Of a stretch of DNA of 64,000 bases, positions 34,958 through 45,674 are shown piece after piece. Source of the DNA: Purpureocillium takamizusanense (taxonomy: Eukaryota; Ascomycota; Sordariomycetes; Hypocreales; Ophiocordycipitaceae); NCBI RefSeq assembly GCF_022605165.1, contig NC_063077.1, forward strand, positions 186,001 to 250,000. Reading direction: 5' to 3'. Under the pieces are notes generated by a model. That model was not told the DNA's origin, ran no database searches, and saw only the letters and a list, made by a program, of their open reading frames with translations. Every line of letters starts with the position of its first letter. Positions within the stretch are counted from its first letter, which is position 1. The translations under genes were made by a program, and so were the position numbers.

Positions 34958-36540
34958 CTACTCGTAATCTTCCGGTCGTGGAATCTCATCCGTGGTCAGC
35001 GCCAGCTTCGCGGCAACGTACACGGCGGACTTGGCAGCCGTGCGGAGCTTTTTCCAATCACATCGTCGCAGGCTGTCCTCTCTAAGGACATGCAGCTCGT
35101 CGGGATTACCAGGAGGCCCTCCGGAGATCCCGCTGCAAGGTATACCGCGTTTCGTGAAGCCGGTGTAGTCGGACTCGGCCGTTAGAGTGCTGTACCACAT
35201 TGTTAGCTTGCACAGGATGAGCCAGTCGCCGTTTTGGCCAAGTCATACGTGAATTGAGGGGATATTTCCTGGCTGCGCAGATGCTTGATAAGCTCTTTGG
35301 CCCCGTTGATGTCCGCTTCGTTGTTTCCATGGACTGTGTAGTTGGGGGTTTGGCTTGCCAATCTCTCGTAGTTGAAGTAAAACGCGATATTTCTCGCTTC
35401 CCAGTCGCTGAGCTCCGACAGGTAATGACGAGACCCGGCGCTGCCCTTTCTGGTTTCGTTGTAAGAGGACAACACTGGGGCAATGGAAGTGGTCATGGTA
35501 CTTACTTCCCAGCTCCCCACCAAGCGAATCGCATTGCGTTTGTAAAGTTTCTGTGGTGCGCGAAGCAATCCAAGACTTGCATGACGACCCCCGCGCCGGA
35601 GGCGTTGTCGTTTAGACCCTCACTACCAGGGAAGCTGTCCAGGTTGGCTCCAACCATGATGACCTTTCTGGGGTTCCCTTCCTTGGTCTGAGCAATGACG
35701 TTCCAGCTATTCCGTTTCTCGACGACGGCATCGACTGTGAAGTTGACTCTGACGAGACGGCGCTCTTTGAAAGCGTTGCTCAGCCTATGGCCATTCTCTC
35801 TCGTCGTAATTCCCGCCGGCACCATTTTCCCAATATGCTCTTCCGACGTGACGGCATCCTCAGTCGGAATCTGCTGGAATGTATTATGATAGAAGATGAC
35901 TGCGCGGGCGCCGTTTTCTGTCGCAAGTCTAAGCTTCTTGGCAAGAGGACAACCGCCTCTCTCCATGAGCACGATCTTGTCGGTGGCATTGATCTTTGTC
36001 CTGTCCCACTGTCTTTGAGAACAGAATGTTCGGCTGGTGTCGTTCAGTGAGGCGTCGATAAGCCGCGCGTAAATACCCTCTGGCGGCGTGGCAGTGTTGT
36101 ATCGGAGAGATACAAGCGTATCATCGGAGACGTCTGCCGTGTTGAACTTGATTTGTCGCGTCTCTTCAAAGAGGTGTGAAAATTGCTGTATATGTACCTT
36201 GACCGACTTGGAGTACTGCTCCAATTGCCCAAGGACAGCCTGCATCGAAGCGTTGAAGCCAGCAGTTCCAAAAGCGCGGTTTCCGCCATGTGCCACGGCC
36301 GCTTTGCTCAGCATGCGTACTGTCGTCTTAGCCCTATGTCGGTCAACAGAAACCCTCACTCAAGTACTTCCGGATGCAAAAACAGCGATGAAGCATGGCT
36401 TACTCTCTAAACTTCATATCCAACATCTGCTCCGGTTTTTCCAGTGTCCACTTATTCTTCACCTTGTCCTGGGCCGTTGTCGTCGCCCTGGAGAGGCAGG
36501 CCACATGCGCTGCAACCACGTACACAGCCTGGACAAGCAT
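34958..36540 (-). CDS. M28 aminopeptidase homologue with PA domain, active site degenerate
   Basis: Four exons: 36404-36540, 35506-36333, 35249-35449 and 34958-35189; introns of 70, 56 and 59 bp with GT..AG ends. The 465-aa product has a signal-like N-terminus (MLVQAVYVVAAHVACLS), a PA domain (about 120-215, KIVLMERGGCPLAKK) and an M28 zinc-peptidase domain (about 260-465). In active M28 enzymes zinc is held by His, Asp, Glu, Asp and His, with a Glu general base. Here the first His is Asn (N276 in GANLDS), the Glu-Glu pair is Gly-Lys (G321, K322 in WWGAGK) and the next Asp is Glu (E350 in FNYER); D288 in GLNDNASG remains. The frame is intact, so it may be a secreted pseudoenzyme rather than a dead gene. 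The Lys codon is split by the second intron; no in-frame alternative donor restores Glu. Confidence 0.85.
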
Positions 36541-37045
36541 CGTGGGGGGCTACACGAGTCTGTGATATCAACACCGGGCGATCAAAGTCATTTGAAGGCC
36601 ATGGAATATGAGTGAGCAGCACTGGCAGCACCAGGCTTTAATTTCTTTAAATACAAGGCTTACTTCGAATGCATGACGCAGCCTGCATGACAGGCGCGGG
36701 CACCCACGTGCAGTTACCGATACATCATCATCGAGTCGATATCTCGACATCTGAGGAGTGCCATGCTTGCTGCAGCTGCAAAGTTCGATCAAAGGATATC
36801 CCCACTGGGCTGGCGGCTGTAGGAAAGGATAGACTCGCGCGTTGGCTTGACTGGCACACGCTTTCCGTTTCGCGTAGCTGATGCGCACACGCTGCAGCAA
36901 AGGAGTGATGATAGACTTTACGGAGGCTGTCATACGTGCATGAGTACCCAAGCATCTCAGCGTGGCGGATGATCCAACTTACACAAGCGAGAGGCCCTTG
37001 CATGTGCTGGCTATGATGCCGTCAACATGAAGGTACATGTAGCGG
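36541..37045. other. Intergenic region
   Basis: 0.5 kb: promoter side of the minus-strand M28 homologue and the left edge of the aldehyde dehydrogenase relic. No start or N-terminal half of the dehydrogenase is visible here. Confidence 0.4.
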
Positions 37046-37570
37046 TCCATGGGCCAGCTCATGGCCCTCAAGTGGCGGCACGCGGGGCAGGCGTGTATCT
37101 CGTCTAACAGGCTATACGTGCAGCGCGGCGTGCACGACCACCTCGTCGAGGAGCTCGTGGCGCAGACGTCGAAGCTCAAGGTCGGCCACGGCATGGCCGA
37201 GGGCACGACTATAGGGCCCATCACGACACCGCGGTCGCTCGATAAGGCCGAGGACATAGTTAAGGACGCGCTAGTAAAGGGCGCTAAGATAGTGCTAGGG
37301 AATGGCATGCGCATAGATAACAATAATAACAGCAGCAGATACTTTATAGAGCCGACCGTTATGATAGGCGTTACCGACGATATACTTATAAGCGGAGACA
37401 AAATCTTTATGCCGTTACTTAGCGTATCTTTATTCGATAGCGAAGATAGGGTCGTAGCGAGAGCTAATAATACGAATATAGGGCTCGCGAGCTATATCTT
37501 AATAAAGGACGTCAATAAGCTATAGAGGATATTTAAGAAGCTCGAGGCCGGTATAATTAGACTAATATGT
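37046..37570 (+). pseudogene. Aldehyde dehydrogenase (succinate-semialdehyde type) relic
   Basis: An open stretch of about 158 codons encodes the C-terminal catalytic half of an NAD(P)-dependent aldehyde dehydrogenase. It begins near ALKWRHAGQACISSNR, where the Cys of GQAC is the catalytic nucleophile, and continues through RLYVQRGVHDHLVEELV, GPITTPRSLDKAEDIVKDA and FIEPTVMIGVTDD. The N-terminal cofactor domain (about 250-300 residues) is absent upstream. A TAG stop at 37523-37525 sits where the family has a Trp, after which RIFKKLEAGII continues the homology in the same frame, so the stop is a nonsense change (TGG to TAG fits RIP). From about 37200 onward the DNA turns TA-rich. Truncated at the left and RIP-damaged at the right, it is not expected to make an enzyme. 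Confidence 0.75.
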
Positions 37571-38118
37571 TATACCCCCTATTATATTCCTTTTCTTTTA
37601 TCTCTATAAGTTTTAAGTTTTATCTATAGTTTCTTTTTTCGTTTTACCCTTATAGTCTTTATTTTCTTTTATCGGAAGAGGGGAGGGGAGGCATAGAGTA
37701 TGCGTGCGTGCGGCGTCTAATAAACGCGGACTTAGCTATAATGCGAATGCTAGTCACGATCGACCATTACCTTATAGTATTCCGTTCCCGCCGCCGCCGA
37801 GAGGGACTGATACGTAATATCCTCTCGTGATAAGGCGATAATATAATGGGTTTTATCTAAGCTATTGCCTTTCTTCGCTATGGCCAAGGCTCATGCTCTT
37901 AGTGTGAACCGTGTGCTGCTGCCTACGTATATTACATAACGTATATTAAATATTATTTAGTAATGACGCGGAATACCTAGGTTCCTCTTTATCTACAAAA
38001 AGGACGATTGCGGAATATAAAATCCTCTAGATGCCCGCGTAGTAATGCCTACTGGGCTATATTTCCGTAGCCTCTATCGGTTAGATATATCCTCTATATA
38101 TCTGCTCCTCTTTACGCT
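37571..38118. other. TA-rich, RIP-affected stretch
   Basis: 0.55 kb of TA-rich sequence with few CpA or TpG dinucleotides, like the large AT block at 48.5-62.8 kb but less extreme. No coding potential and no recognisable element. Confidence 0.55.
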
Positions 38119-38620
38119 ATGAAGTCACCTATCGCCCTCCTCAGCCTTTTCCTATTTGCCCAGACTATCTCGGCTGCGAAGGAGCGACAGACGAAAGAAG
38201 AGGTCGAAGCTATGCTTCTCGCACATAATACAAACCTTAAAGGCCAGGTAAACGTCCTTTTTACTCGAGTCATGGCTTCAAGCAGCTAATAGTTATACCG
38301 TATACTAGTGTGATCCGTGGACGCAGATATGCACCGTATACGGTCGGAGCATGAGGACAAGGACGTTAAAGCAAAGGAAGGGAGAGACGACCTATTATTC
38401 GTCGCAGTTGGTCGAGCGAAGGCGGATATGTCTAGATTACTCGGTATGTCCTCCCTCACGGCGTAATATCGAGATTGGATACCATATTCCGGACGCTAAA
38501 ACGCATTACTACCCAGTGCGTTACGGGGGTTTGTTGGGCTTCCTGGCCAAATTTGGACAAGGTGGCGGACTGGGTGCAATGCGCATAGGGCATGCTATTT
38601 GGACACCGCGTACGAAGTAG
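38119..38620 (+). CDS. Candidate small secreted cysteine protein at a RIP edge
   Basis: Proposed exons 38119-38247 and 38309-38620, with a 61-bp intron (GTAAAC..CTAG) in phase 0. The product is about 146 aa. It starts MKSPIALLSLFLFAQTISA, a convincing signal peptide with a cleavage site before AKER. The mature protein is charged and has four Cys: CDPWTQIC and CLDYSVC, able to form two disulfides. No family recognised. The coding sequence lies directly downstream of TA-rich, RIP-affected DNA and uses TA-rich codons such as CTA and ATA, unlike the GC-rich genes around it. A further GTATGT donor at about 38442 could shorten or change the C-terminus. Evidence for expression is lacking; the signal peptide and the in-frame splice are the main support. 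Confidence 0.45.
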
Positions 38621-39282
38621 AACGGGGCCTTGAGGCGGCGGCTCCGGCCGTTGGGCTGCACGAGCATCGCAGGCGCCCGCCTATACGGGCAGTACTTGCT
38701 CAAGACTTCGCGAGAGAGGCACGAGAAGTTATATATTCGCCAACTTATAACTTGTTGACCGTACCAGGTAGACACGAGTTATCAAGCTATGACGAGGTCC
38801 GTTCGTGTGGCATCGCAGTCCGGCATTGTCAGGAACCGTTCGCTAATACCCTAACTTCTGCCACTTCGAGCTTTGTCCCTGCAGCTCATCCCGATGCCCA
38901 GTAACCCGCTTCTTAAAGCAACTTGGCTTCCTGATGCTGGCCTCCATAATGTGCGTACCAGGCTTTTACCACGATTGCTGTTTCCCCTTGCTGTTACCTC
39001 AGCAAGACGCTTAGGCAAGCCCTGGAATGGACCGACCACAGCGGGGCCAGGGTACGGTTGGTTGAACTTTTAGGGCTTTTAGGCTCCCGTCGCCAACGGC
39101 AAAGGGCGCGGTGTGGGCCCAGGCGTGCTGGGGCAGCCTTCGCGTCAGATCATCACCGAGCACGTTGCAAAGTTTCATTGCTTATCGAGTCAACAGCCTT
39201 TCTCCACGTGGCAGCGTCTCTCTGTGCCTGGGATTTTACGAAGCTCGCGCGCCAACATCTCCCTCTCCTCTCCTCTCCCGTC
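38621..39282. other. Intergenic region
   Basis: 0.66 kb upstream of the racemase gene; back to normal GC content. A CT-rich leader lies at 39255-39282. No gene seen. Confidence 0.4.
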
Positions 39283-40011
39283 ATGAAGACATTGGGCCTG
39301 CTCGGCGGCATGAGCTGGGAGTCGACGACTACGTACTACCAGGAGGTCAATCGCCGCGTCCGCCATGTCCGAGGCGGCTTGCATTCCGCTCGATGCGTCA
39401 TCTTCTCCTTGGACTTTGCCGAGATAGAGGCCCTTCAGCACGCCGACAGGTGGGAGGAAGCTGGCGAGCTTCTCAACGACGCGGCGGCCAAGCTGAAACT
39501 TGCGGGTGCAGACGCCATTGTGCTGTGCACCAACACCATGCATTTTGTGAGCCAGGGCATCGAGGCGGCGTCGCAACTGCCCCTCATTCACATTGTCGAC
39601 CCGACTGCCGAGCGCATATTGGACTCTGGCTTTAGATCCGTCGGGTTGCTGGGCACGCGATTCACGATGGAGAAGGATTTCTATACGACACGGCTAGCGG
39701 ACAAGTACGGCTTAAAGGTCATCGTTCCTGATGAGTCTGACCGTGCCATTGTCCACTCCGTCATCTATGCGGAGCTTTGCAACGGCATCATCAGTGAGGC
39801 TTCGCGACAGGCGTACAGCAAGGTCATCGGGAACCTTGCGAAAGCTGGCGCCGAGTGTCTGATCCTAGGCTGCACAGAGATTGGACTGTTGGTGGACGAA
39901 AAAGACTGTGAACTTCCAGTCTTTGACACGGCGCAAATACATGCCATTGCCGCCGCTGATTGGGCCATGTCAAGTGAAGTTGCTGCACATCACAACGCTC
40001 ACCATGGGTAG
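39283..40011 (+). CDS. Aspartate/glutamate racemase family protein
   Basis: Single exon, 242 aa, starting MKTLGLLGGMSWEST after a CT-rich leader. The frame extends upstream but that sequence is Arg-rich and not conserved-looking. Both catalytic Cys of the cofactor-independent racemases are present: C82 in LCTNTMH and C197 in LGCTEIGLL, each with the usual Thr-Asn or Thr-Glu partner. GGMSWEST at the N-terminus is the substrate-binding loop typical of aspartate racemases. The enzyme interconverts L- and D-Asp or a related amino acid by two-base proton transfer, without PLP. It is the size of bacterial YgeA-type enzymes. It may supply a D-amino acid to the local pathway or act in catabolism; the substrate cannot be told. 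Its 3' end faces that of the unknown gene 150 bp away. Confidence 0.92.
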   Translation: MKTLGLLGGMSWESTTTYYQEVNRRVRHVRGGLHSARCVIFSLDFAEIEALQHADRWEEAGELLNDAAAKLKLAGADAIVLCTNTMHFVSQGIEAASQLPLIHIVDPTAERILDSGFRSVGLLGTRFTMEKDFYTTRLADKYGLKVIVPDESDRAIVHSVIYAELCNGIISEASRQAYSKVIGNLAKAGAECLILGCTEIGLLVDEKDCELPVFDTAQIHAIAAADWAMSSEVAAHHNAHHG

Positions 40012-40160
40012 CTAGCTGTACGCGGTCTTCGCAGCGGGATTGGGCTGTGTTGGGGGGGGGGGCGGGGGTGCTGGGATGCACATGAGGCATTGACACGATG
40101 AAGAGATGACACAGGACGATCGATTTGCTTCCAAGTACAACTTTTCTTCTTGCTTGTCTC

Positions 40161-40765
40161 TTAATGGCCCCCTGCTGGGGCGTTGATGTAGAGTCCGTCT
40201 TTGGGGTCGAGATCCGTGGCTGTCGTTCTTGTGAGTAAACGCTCCGAGCCTGTGCAATGTGGCAAAGCTACTCACGTTTATAAGGGGCCTGAGAAAGAGT
40301 CACGCAGCTGAACGGAATATGCCCTGCCCGCAGCATGTTGAACAGGGAGGCGGTCAAGTAGGCGTCCGTGAAGGAGATGCTGATGAGGAAGTGGTTCCAG
40401 GTATCGCGGGTGGCGGCGTCGGCGCCTCTCCCGGGGATGAGGCGCATAATGGGTCGTCTGGCTTCGTGCGCGTCGATGACTTCGAGGCTGGGGCACAGAA
40501 GCCTGGCCTGCAACTCTGACTGCAGGCTTCTTCCGTGGGCGGTGCGGGAACCGACCCAGCAGACCTCAATCTTGTGCTCGTCGGCGGACCGCAACAGCTG
40601 CGTCCGCACGCCCGCCTTGTACTCGGCGTCTCGCAAGGTGCTCGCCGGGTCGGGATCGGGTAGTGGGCCTGGGAAGCCAGGGATTCCCGACGGGTCGGGG
40701 CAGATGACGGGGCCGTCGACCCCATCCACCACCATGCTCTGGCTCTGACCCCTGGGCAGGATCAT
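40161..40765 (-). CDS. Unknown conserved-looking protein
   Basis: Two exons: 40276-40765 and 40161-40219, joined across a 56-bp intron with a strong GTGAGT donor and GACAG acceptor. The 182-aa product ends DGLYINAPAGGH. Without the splice the frame stops two codons after the donor, so the intron adds only a short tail. The N-terminus is Pro/Gly/Asp-rich (about residues 15-42); the rest is a mixed helix-strand pattern with IEVCWVGSRTAHGRS, LEVIDAHEARRPIMRLIPGRG and WNHFLISISFTDAYLTASLF. No signal peptide or membrane helix. I do not recognise the family. It is convergent with the racemase gene, and the good intron and codon bias suggest a real gene. Confidence 0.6.
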
Positions 40766-41590
40766 ACTGGACGAGTGAAGTGCCTGTGTGTGTTGGCGGC
40801 CGTCGGTAAAACACTTTCGGTGCCGTACGAGGTGAGCGGAGGCAAGGGGACGGCTGCTCTGTTATCATGGCGAGGCGAGGGTGGCCGTTGGTCCCCCTGC
40901 GGTTTTATATCTCGTAGCTGCTTGGGACGCCTTGTCGGCAAAGAATTTGTCGCACATGCGCCATGTGATCAACGCGCTCGAGAGAATCGAATTTGCAATT
41001 ACAAGAGAAACGGGCTAGGATGTAAACTGTCCATGCTTTTATTTCTCTTATATAAGAACTTGTCTCATCCAAGGAGGCGCATCTTTGCCGTGATTGTATG
41101 CTTACACGGCATAATACAACCTGCAAGGGCCGCCCACGGAGCAGCGGCGTGGCTCCTGCATTCTGCGGTCCTTGCACAGTGAGTGATACCGATATCTCTT
41201 CTTCCTTTTTGCCGGTTTATTTTTGCCTCACACAAAAAACGTGATCGGCTATTTCGTATAAACGCGCCGCCGCTCCGACGCGCGTTCAGCGCATGCACTC
41301 ACGGATGCAGTGTTCGCATCGTGTCCCTGCCCCAGCGCCGCTGTAGACATGAGCACTCGCGTGACATCTCTATACTATGGGAATACATGAGCCAATTTGC
41401 AACAAGTCCAGATAACATATCGTGCATGGACGTCATGAAGTGAGGACAGCGAAGCGGTTACAGTCCTCGTGGTCTGCCACACGTCAACTAAGTTATCAAC
41501 TACACCTGCTGACATGGAGTCGGGTATACATGCATTCATTCATGGTCCCATGGCAACCCAGTGCGTGCTGCGGACTCACTCTTCTGGTGC
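40766..41590. other. Intergenic region
   Basis: 0.8 kb between two minus-strand genes: promoter of the unknown gene and 3' flank of the glucuronidase. TTTTATATCTCG near 40902-40913 may be a TATA element for the unknown gene. No gene seen. Confidence 0.4.
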
Positions 41591-43297
41591 TCATACGAGG
41601 AGCATGACGGCCTCGCTGTCCGGGACAACCACCAAGGCAACACCGTTATTATCGACCTTGACCACGTGTTCTTCAACCTTGCCAGTGCGGAAATGTCCCT
41701 TGCCAAAGTCCACGCCGTGGCTCCACTGCTCTCCAGCCCACGAGACATTGTTGCTCGGCCCCCCAAAGTCGTATCCCATGGCCGCGACGCCCTTGTCCGC
41801 GCGCAGTCGCCGGACTTTGACCTGCTTGACGCCGCTGCCGACGTTGACCTGGAACGACAGGCGTTGCCTGTTCGTGCTCGCCGTTCCGTTGTAGAGCCGC
41901 ATGTTGACGAGCGCGACCCGCCGCAGCGTACCCGACTTCTCGTCGTACATGGCGTACGCGCTCGTCAAGTCTCCTTGCGTCTTGATCTCCTTCACGGCCG
42001 AGGGGCTGCGCTTGCCGATGAAGTCGGCGACAAAAATGGCTGCGGGAAACGGCGCACGCACATGCGGCCCGGGGCTCGGCTCGCCGCCGGTGTTGTCCGG
42101 CGTCCAAAAGACACGCTTGGCATTGGGACGTCCAGCCAGGTTGGTGACTCGGGCCACGCTTCGCGCCATGGCCGCGAGGTTGAAGTCGACGGCCCAAAGC
42201 GTGTACCCAAAGCCGCCAGAGAAATGAATCTGGGCGCCTCCGAGGACAGCCGAGTCCTCCGTGATGGCGTAGTCGAGCTTGCGGTCGCGAGTGGCCTTGA
42301 TGCTTGGAAGGTAGGGGCCGAAGCGTTCAGAAATGGCAGTGTGGTTGATCATGAGACCTGTTTGGGTCAGTGTGTGTCTGGATGGGCTTCCCCATGTTCT
42401 AGAACTCTAGCCGTCGTTCTGGTGGTCAGACGTACTTTGCATGGTGTGGTCCGTCCACGGATGGTCCCCGGAAATTTGATACCAGTGCTCCGCTGTCGTC
42501 GAGATACGGCCATTCTTGTTGAAGTTGGCGTCGAGGATTTCCTTGCTGGGGTATGTCAGCGTTAGAAGATCAAATAGCACAGCACTGCCCTTGATGCTCT
42601 TGCGCGTCTTTGGCACATACACTTGATATAGCTTGTTGCCTGTAACGGTTCCACTTGCCGTGTTTCCAGCTTCAAAGATGTTTGCCGCGCCGCCTTGCAG
42701 CTTCAACTCCTTCACGATGCTGGCCTGCAGGCTCAACGCCGCATCCACGTAGGCCTTGGCCCCGGCTCTGTAGATGAACTCCACCTCGTTCCCAAGTGCA
42801 ATGGCCTGCACCCGCCTGCCGCCATCTAGATTCTTCCACGCACGCGTCACAAACGCCAGAGTGTTGGTCGTGTTTATGGGGTTCCCGAGCGGCGCCTGCA
42901 CGATGAACCTTGCATCCTTGAAGCGCTTGTACCCATCGAAGAAGCTTTGGCCCAGCAGGTAGCTGGCATCGTGGCTGCCACACTTGCCGTGGAAGCAAAC
43001 CTTGTCCTCCTTTTGGTGCGCGTCGAAGAGAAAATAGTCGCCGCTGGTGCCGCCGATGCGCATCACGGGCGGCGCGCTCATCCGTGCGGCGAGGGCGCTG
43101 ACGAGGTTCTCGGAAAAGTCATTGGCAAAGTTGTTTAGGAAGGCCGACTCGATGCCGAAGCCAACAAAGTCCTTGGGAACCACGATCGCATCGTCGGGCT
43201 TGGTGGGGGGGATGGAGATGGACTGTCCATCTTTGGGGGCAATGACGGAGGCGTGCGCCGCGGCCCCGGCGCATGTAAGTGCTGCGGCAATCTTCAT
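41591..43297 (-). CDS. GH79-family beta-glucuronidase, secreted
   Basis: Two exons: 42436-43297 and 41591-42357, with a 78-bp intron (GTACGT..ACAG). The 542-aa protein starts MKIAAALTCAGAAAHAS, a signal peptide. The catalytic (beta/alpha)8 domain covers about residues 40-370: MRIGGTSGDYFLF is the typical strand-two motif, E171 in ALGNEVEF is the acid/base, and E321 in YAITEDSAV is the probable nucleophile. A GH79 C-terminal beta domain follows (about 400-542), with LYNGT and VVVPDSEAV. GH79 enzymes release glucuronic acid or 4-O-methylglucuronic acid from arabinogalactan proteins, heparan-like chains or small glucuronides. It could act on plant or animal polysaccharides outside the cell or deglucuronidate a metabolite; its presence beside sugar-type enzymes is only suggestive. 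Confidence 0.9.
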
Positions 43298-45674
43298 GAT
43301 GAGTTCTTGCTGCGCCTTACTGATTTTGAATCGCGATGCTTCCCCCGAAACAGTGCCTTCGAGCCATCCTTTTAAATAGCCACATGCAGTTCGTGAATAG
43401 ACGAAGGCCTCATATCGCGGCTGACTGACGATCAACAGCGCGTTAAGATGGCAGTGCTAAGCTGACTGCACATCATTGCCTCCTGCGTTGCACCAGGGCA
43501 CACTTATTACAGTAGACTTCTGAACCCAACGCAAACGCTCCGAGCTGACCACCACCAACTGAGGCTCAATGAGCCCAGGATCTATACCCCTGAATGAGGC
43601 CCTCAGATTGACGCCAAGAATCGTCGATGTTGAGGCGGCAGAGTGGGCTGTATTCGAGGACGGCATCGGATTGGATAGTCCCTCCAGTGATCAGCCCGGC
43701 AGGTTCACAGATTGAAGCGGGCCGTCGGGAGCTGGACCATCGGGGGTCCGTTAGGTATACCTATCGTGGATTCGATCATATTCCTGTATCACGAAGCAGA
43801 GCTGCCCATCAGCCCCGGAATCGCTCAGTCCCACAACGATATATTATTAGAAACAATTATGCGACATGCTTCGTACTTTGCATGTCGTTTTGCATTGAAC
43901 CTCGTGACAAAAGGAATTGTCCTTTCAATGACCGCATGTCTGAGACGCACGAGTCAAGCGCCAGTTCCCTTCCTCGCAAGGCGGTAAATGACTTCACCTA
44001 CTCCTGCCAGGCGCTTTCGGGCGTTTTAGACATCCGTGTGTTTGCAGACTTGCGCATCGTGTCGTAACGTATTTGTTTGCGCTAGACCCTGCCGCCCCGA
44101 CTTGGTGCATCTCGGGCGATACGACGCCCGGGAGTGACCCAGCGACCAGGACCGATTCGCACTTTCGGTATCGCAAACATTCGGGAATTCGGAGATACTC
44201 CGATGCAGAGGTGGTGTGGTGAACGGTACGGAAAGGGGCCAGAGACGGCGCTACCCGTTATCTGGTGCCCGGTCATAGAGCGCTTCAATGTTCTTATATG
44301 CCAACCTAGATACGCCAAGTGGTTATGTCCCCCGCTCCACCACTCGCAATTCACCGACAATGACATGGACATGTGTTCGATACGTGTGCGTTGAGGTAGT
44401 GGCTGGCTACGCACGTACTCGAATTCAACTGATAAGCAGGGAGCTCGCCCTACGAACATGAAGGGGGCGCGGGCGTGCTGGACTGGCAAAGCATCACGTA
44501 TGCGAATTAGGCCAGCGGCTACTCTGTGTGAAGGCAATTGGAGTTTCATCACGTAAGGCACGAGCTAGAGGGTGAAAAGAGTTGTCGGCCCTTTATATAT
44601 AGTCACTGCCGCTGCTCCAGGCGGTCATTGCGCGAGGGCGGGCGGCCGGCCGGCCGGCCATAAGGTCACGGCATCTCGCCCGAGAGCCCGGGGATCATGT
44701 TGCCTCAAACCGCCAACCTTGTTCAAGGGAATCTCTTTGTCTTATTGTTCCGCCCTGACGCACGCGCCCTTTTTTGTAGACACAAAGTTAAGCATAAAGC
44801 CGTGTAAATGCTTAGTCTTGGATGAAACGGTTACTATGGTGTCGTCCAATTGCTCAGTGCCCACCATGCGCCGGCGTGTAAGTGTTTAACGTCGAGTGAA
44901 ACGGGCAGGCCAGTCCCGCCGCCCGCCATGGAGAGCTTGCACGGACATGTCACCGGGTTGGGCAGACTGCACTGGAGCCCGTCAAAGTTTTTTCATGCCA
45001 TTATGTGTGTCATCTTGTGGCCTGTACTCTGGCAAAGATTGGCATCCTAGACGGGGGCCCGCCTGTTATGGCATGGCTGGCGGCTGGCGGCTGGCTTCAG
45101 TTGCCGAATTGAGCTCGGCCGCCGCCTCTTACGCATCTGAGCCCGCGGTGACTAAAGTTGGCAATGTTTTTTATTCCAATCAGTCGCGAGTAGACCGTAG
45201 CTGGGGACTGGCGACAAAGCTTCCATCAGTCTGGACAAGTCGCCACCACAAGGGCAATGGTACGTGCGAGCTTGATGTTCTCGCATCATCGCCGTCCCTC
45301 AGGATTGATGTCGGCAAGTATCCCGACTTCAAATGCCAATGGATGCCAATGGCACGTGGTCCAGCGTAGCACTGAGACGGGCAGCTTGTTCAAGGCACGA
45401 CGCCATCTTGGCAGTCTGGCGGTTCGCAAGCGGCAGCTGCTCCTTTAGGCAAGGTAGTCGACATTACGAATCCCCCCCCCCCCTTCTCCGGCTACCGTAA
45501 CCTTGCGACGAATTACATAGACTGCTGCAGCCGGCTGGTTCGGAGACAGGTGCCCTATGATGGCAAGTCCAATGTCTATTCCGTGACGCGCCTCCCAGGT
45601 TCTCTCTCATCGCGCGCGACCTCGAACGAGCTTCCTCCCCAAGCAAAGCGACGAGGCACAGGAGAGCGACCATC
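43298..45674. other. Intergenic region with GGCC and C-run repeats
   Basis: 2.4 kb between the divergent glucuronidase and acyltransferase genes. Frames up to 159 codons occur but lack domains. A GGCC tandem (about 44643-44658) and a run of about 13 C at 45472-45484 are simple repeats. TTTTAAATAGC near 43371-43381 may be the TATA element of the glucuronidase gene. Confidence 0.45.

Noticed and set aside
34958..36540. M28 homologue as a simple pseudogene
   Set aside because: No stop or frameshift in four exons and all splice sites are sound, so it is kept as a coding gene with a degenerate active site.
44641..44660. GGCC tandem as a possible regulatory palindrome
   Set aside because: Simple repeat without a matching partner near a promoter; no evidence for function.
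44896..45369. 157-codon plus-strand frame
   Set aside because: Trp/Ser/Cys-rich with no domain and no Kozak-like start; probably chance.
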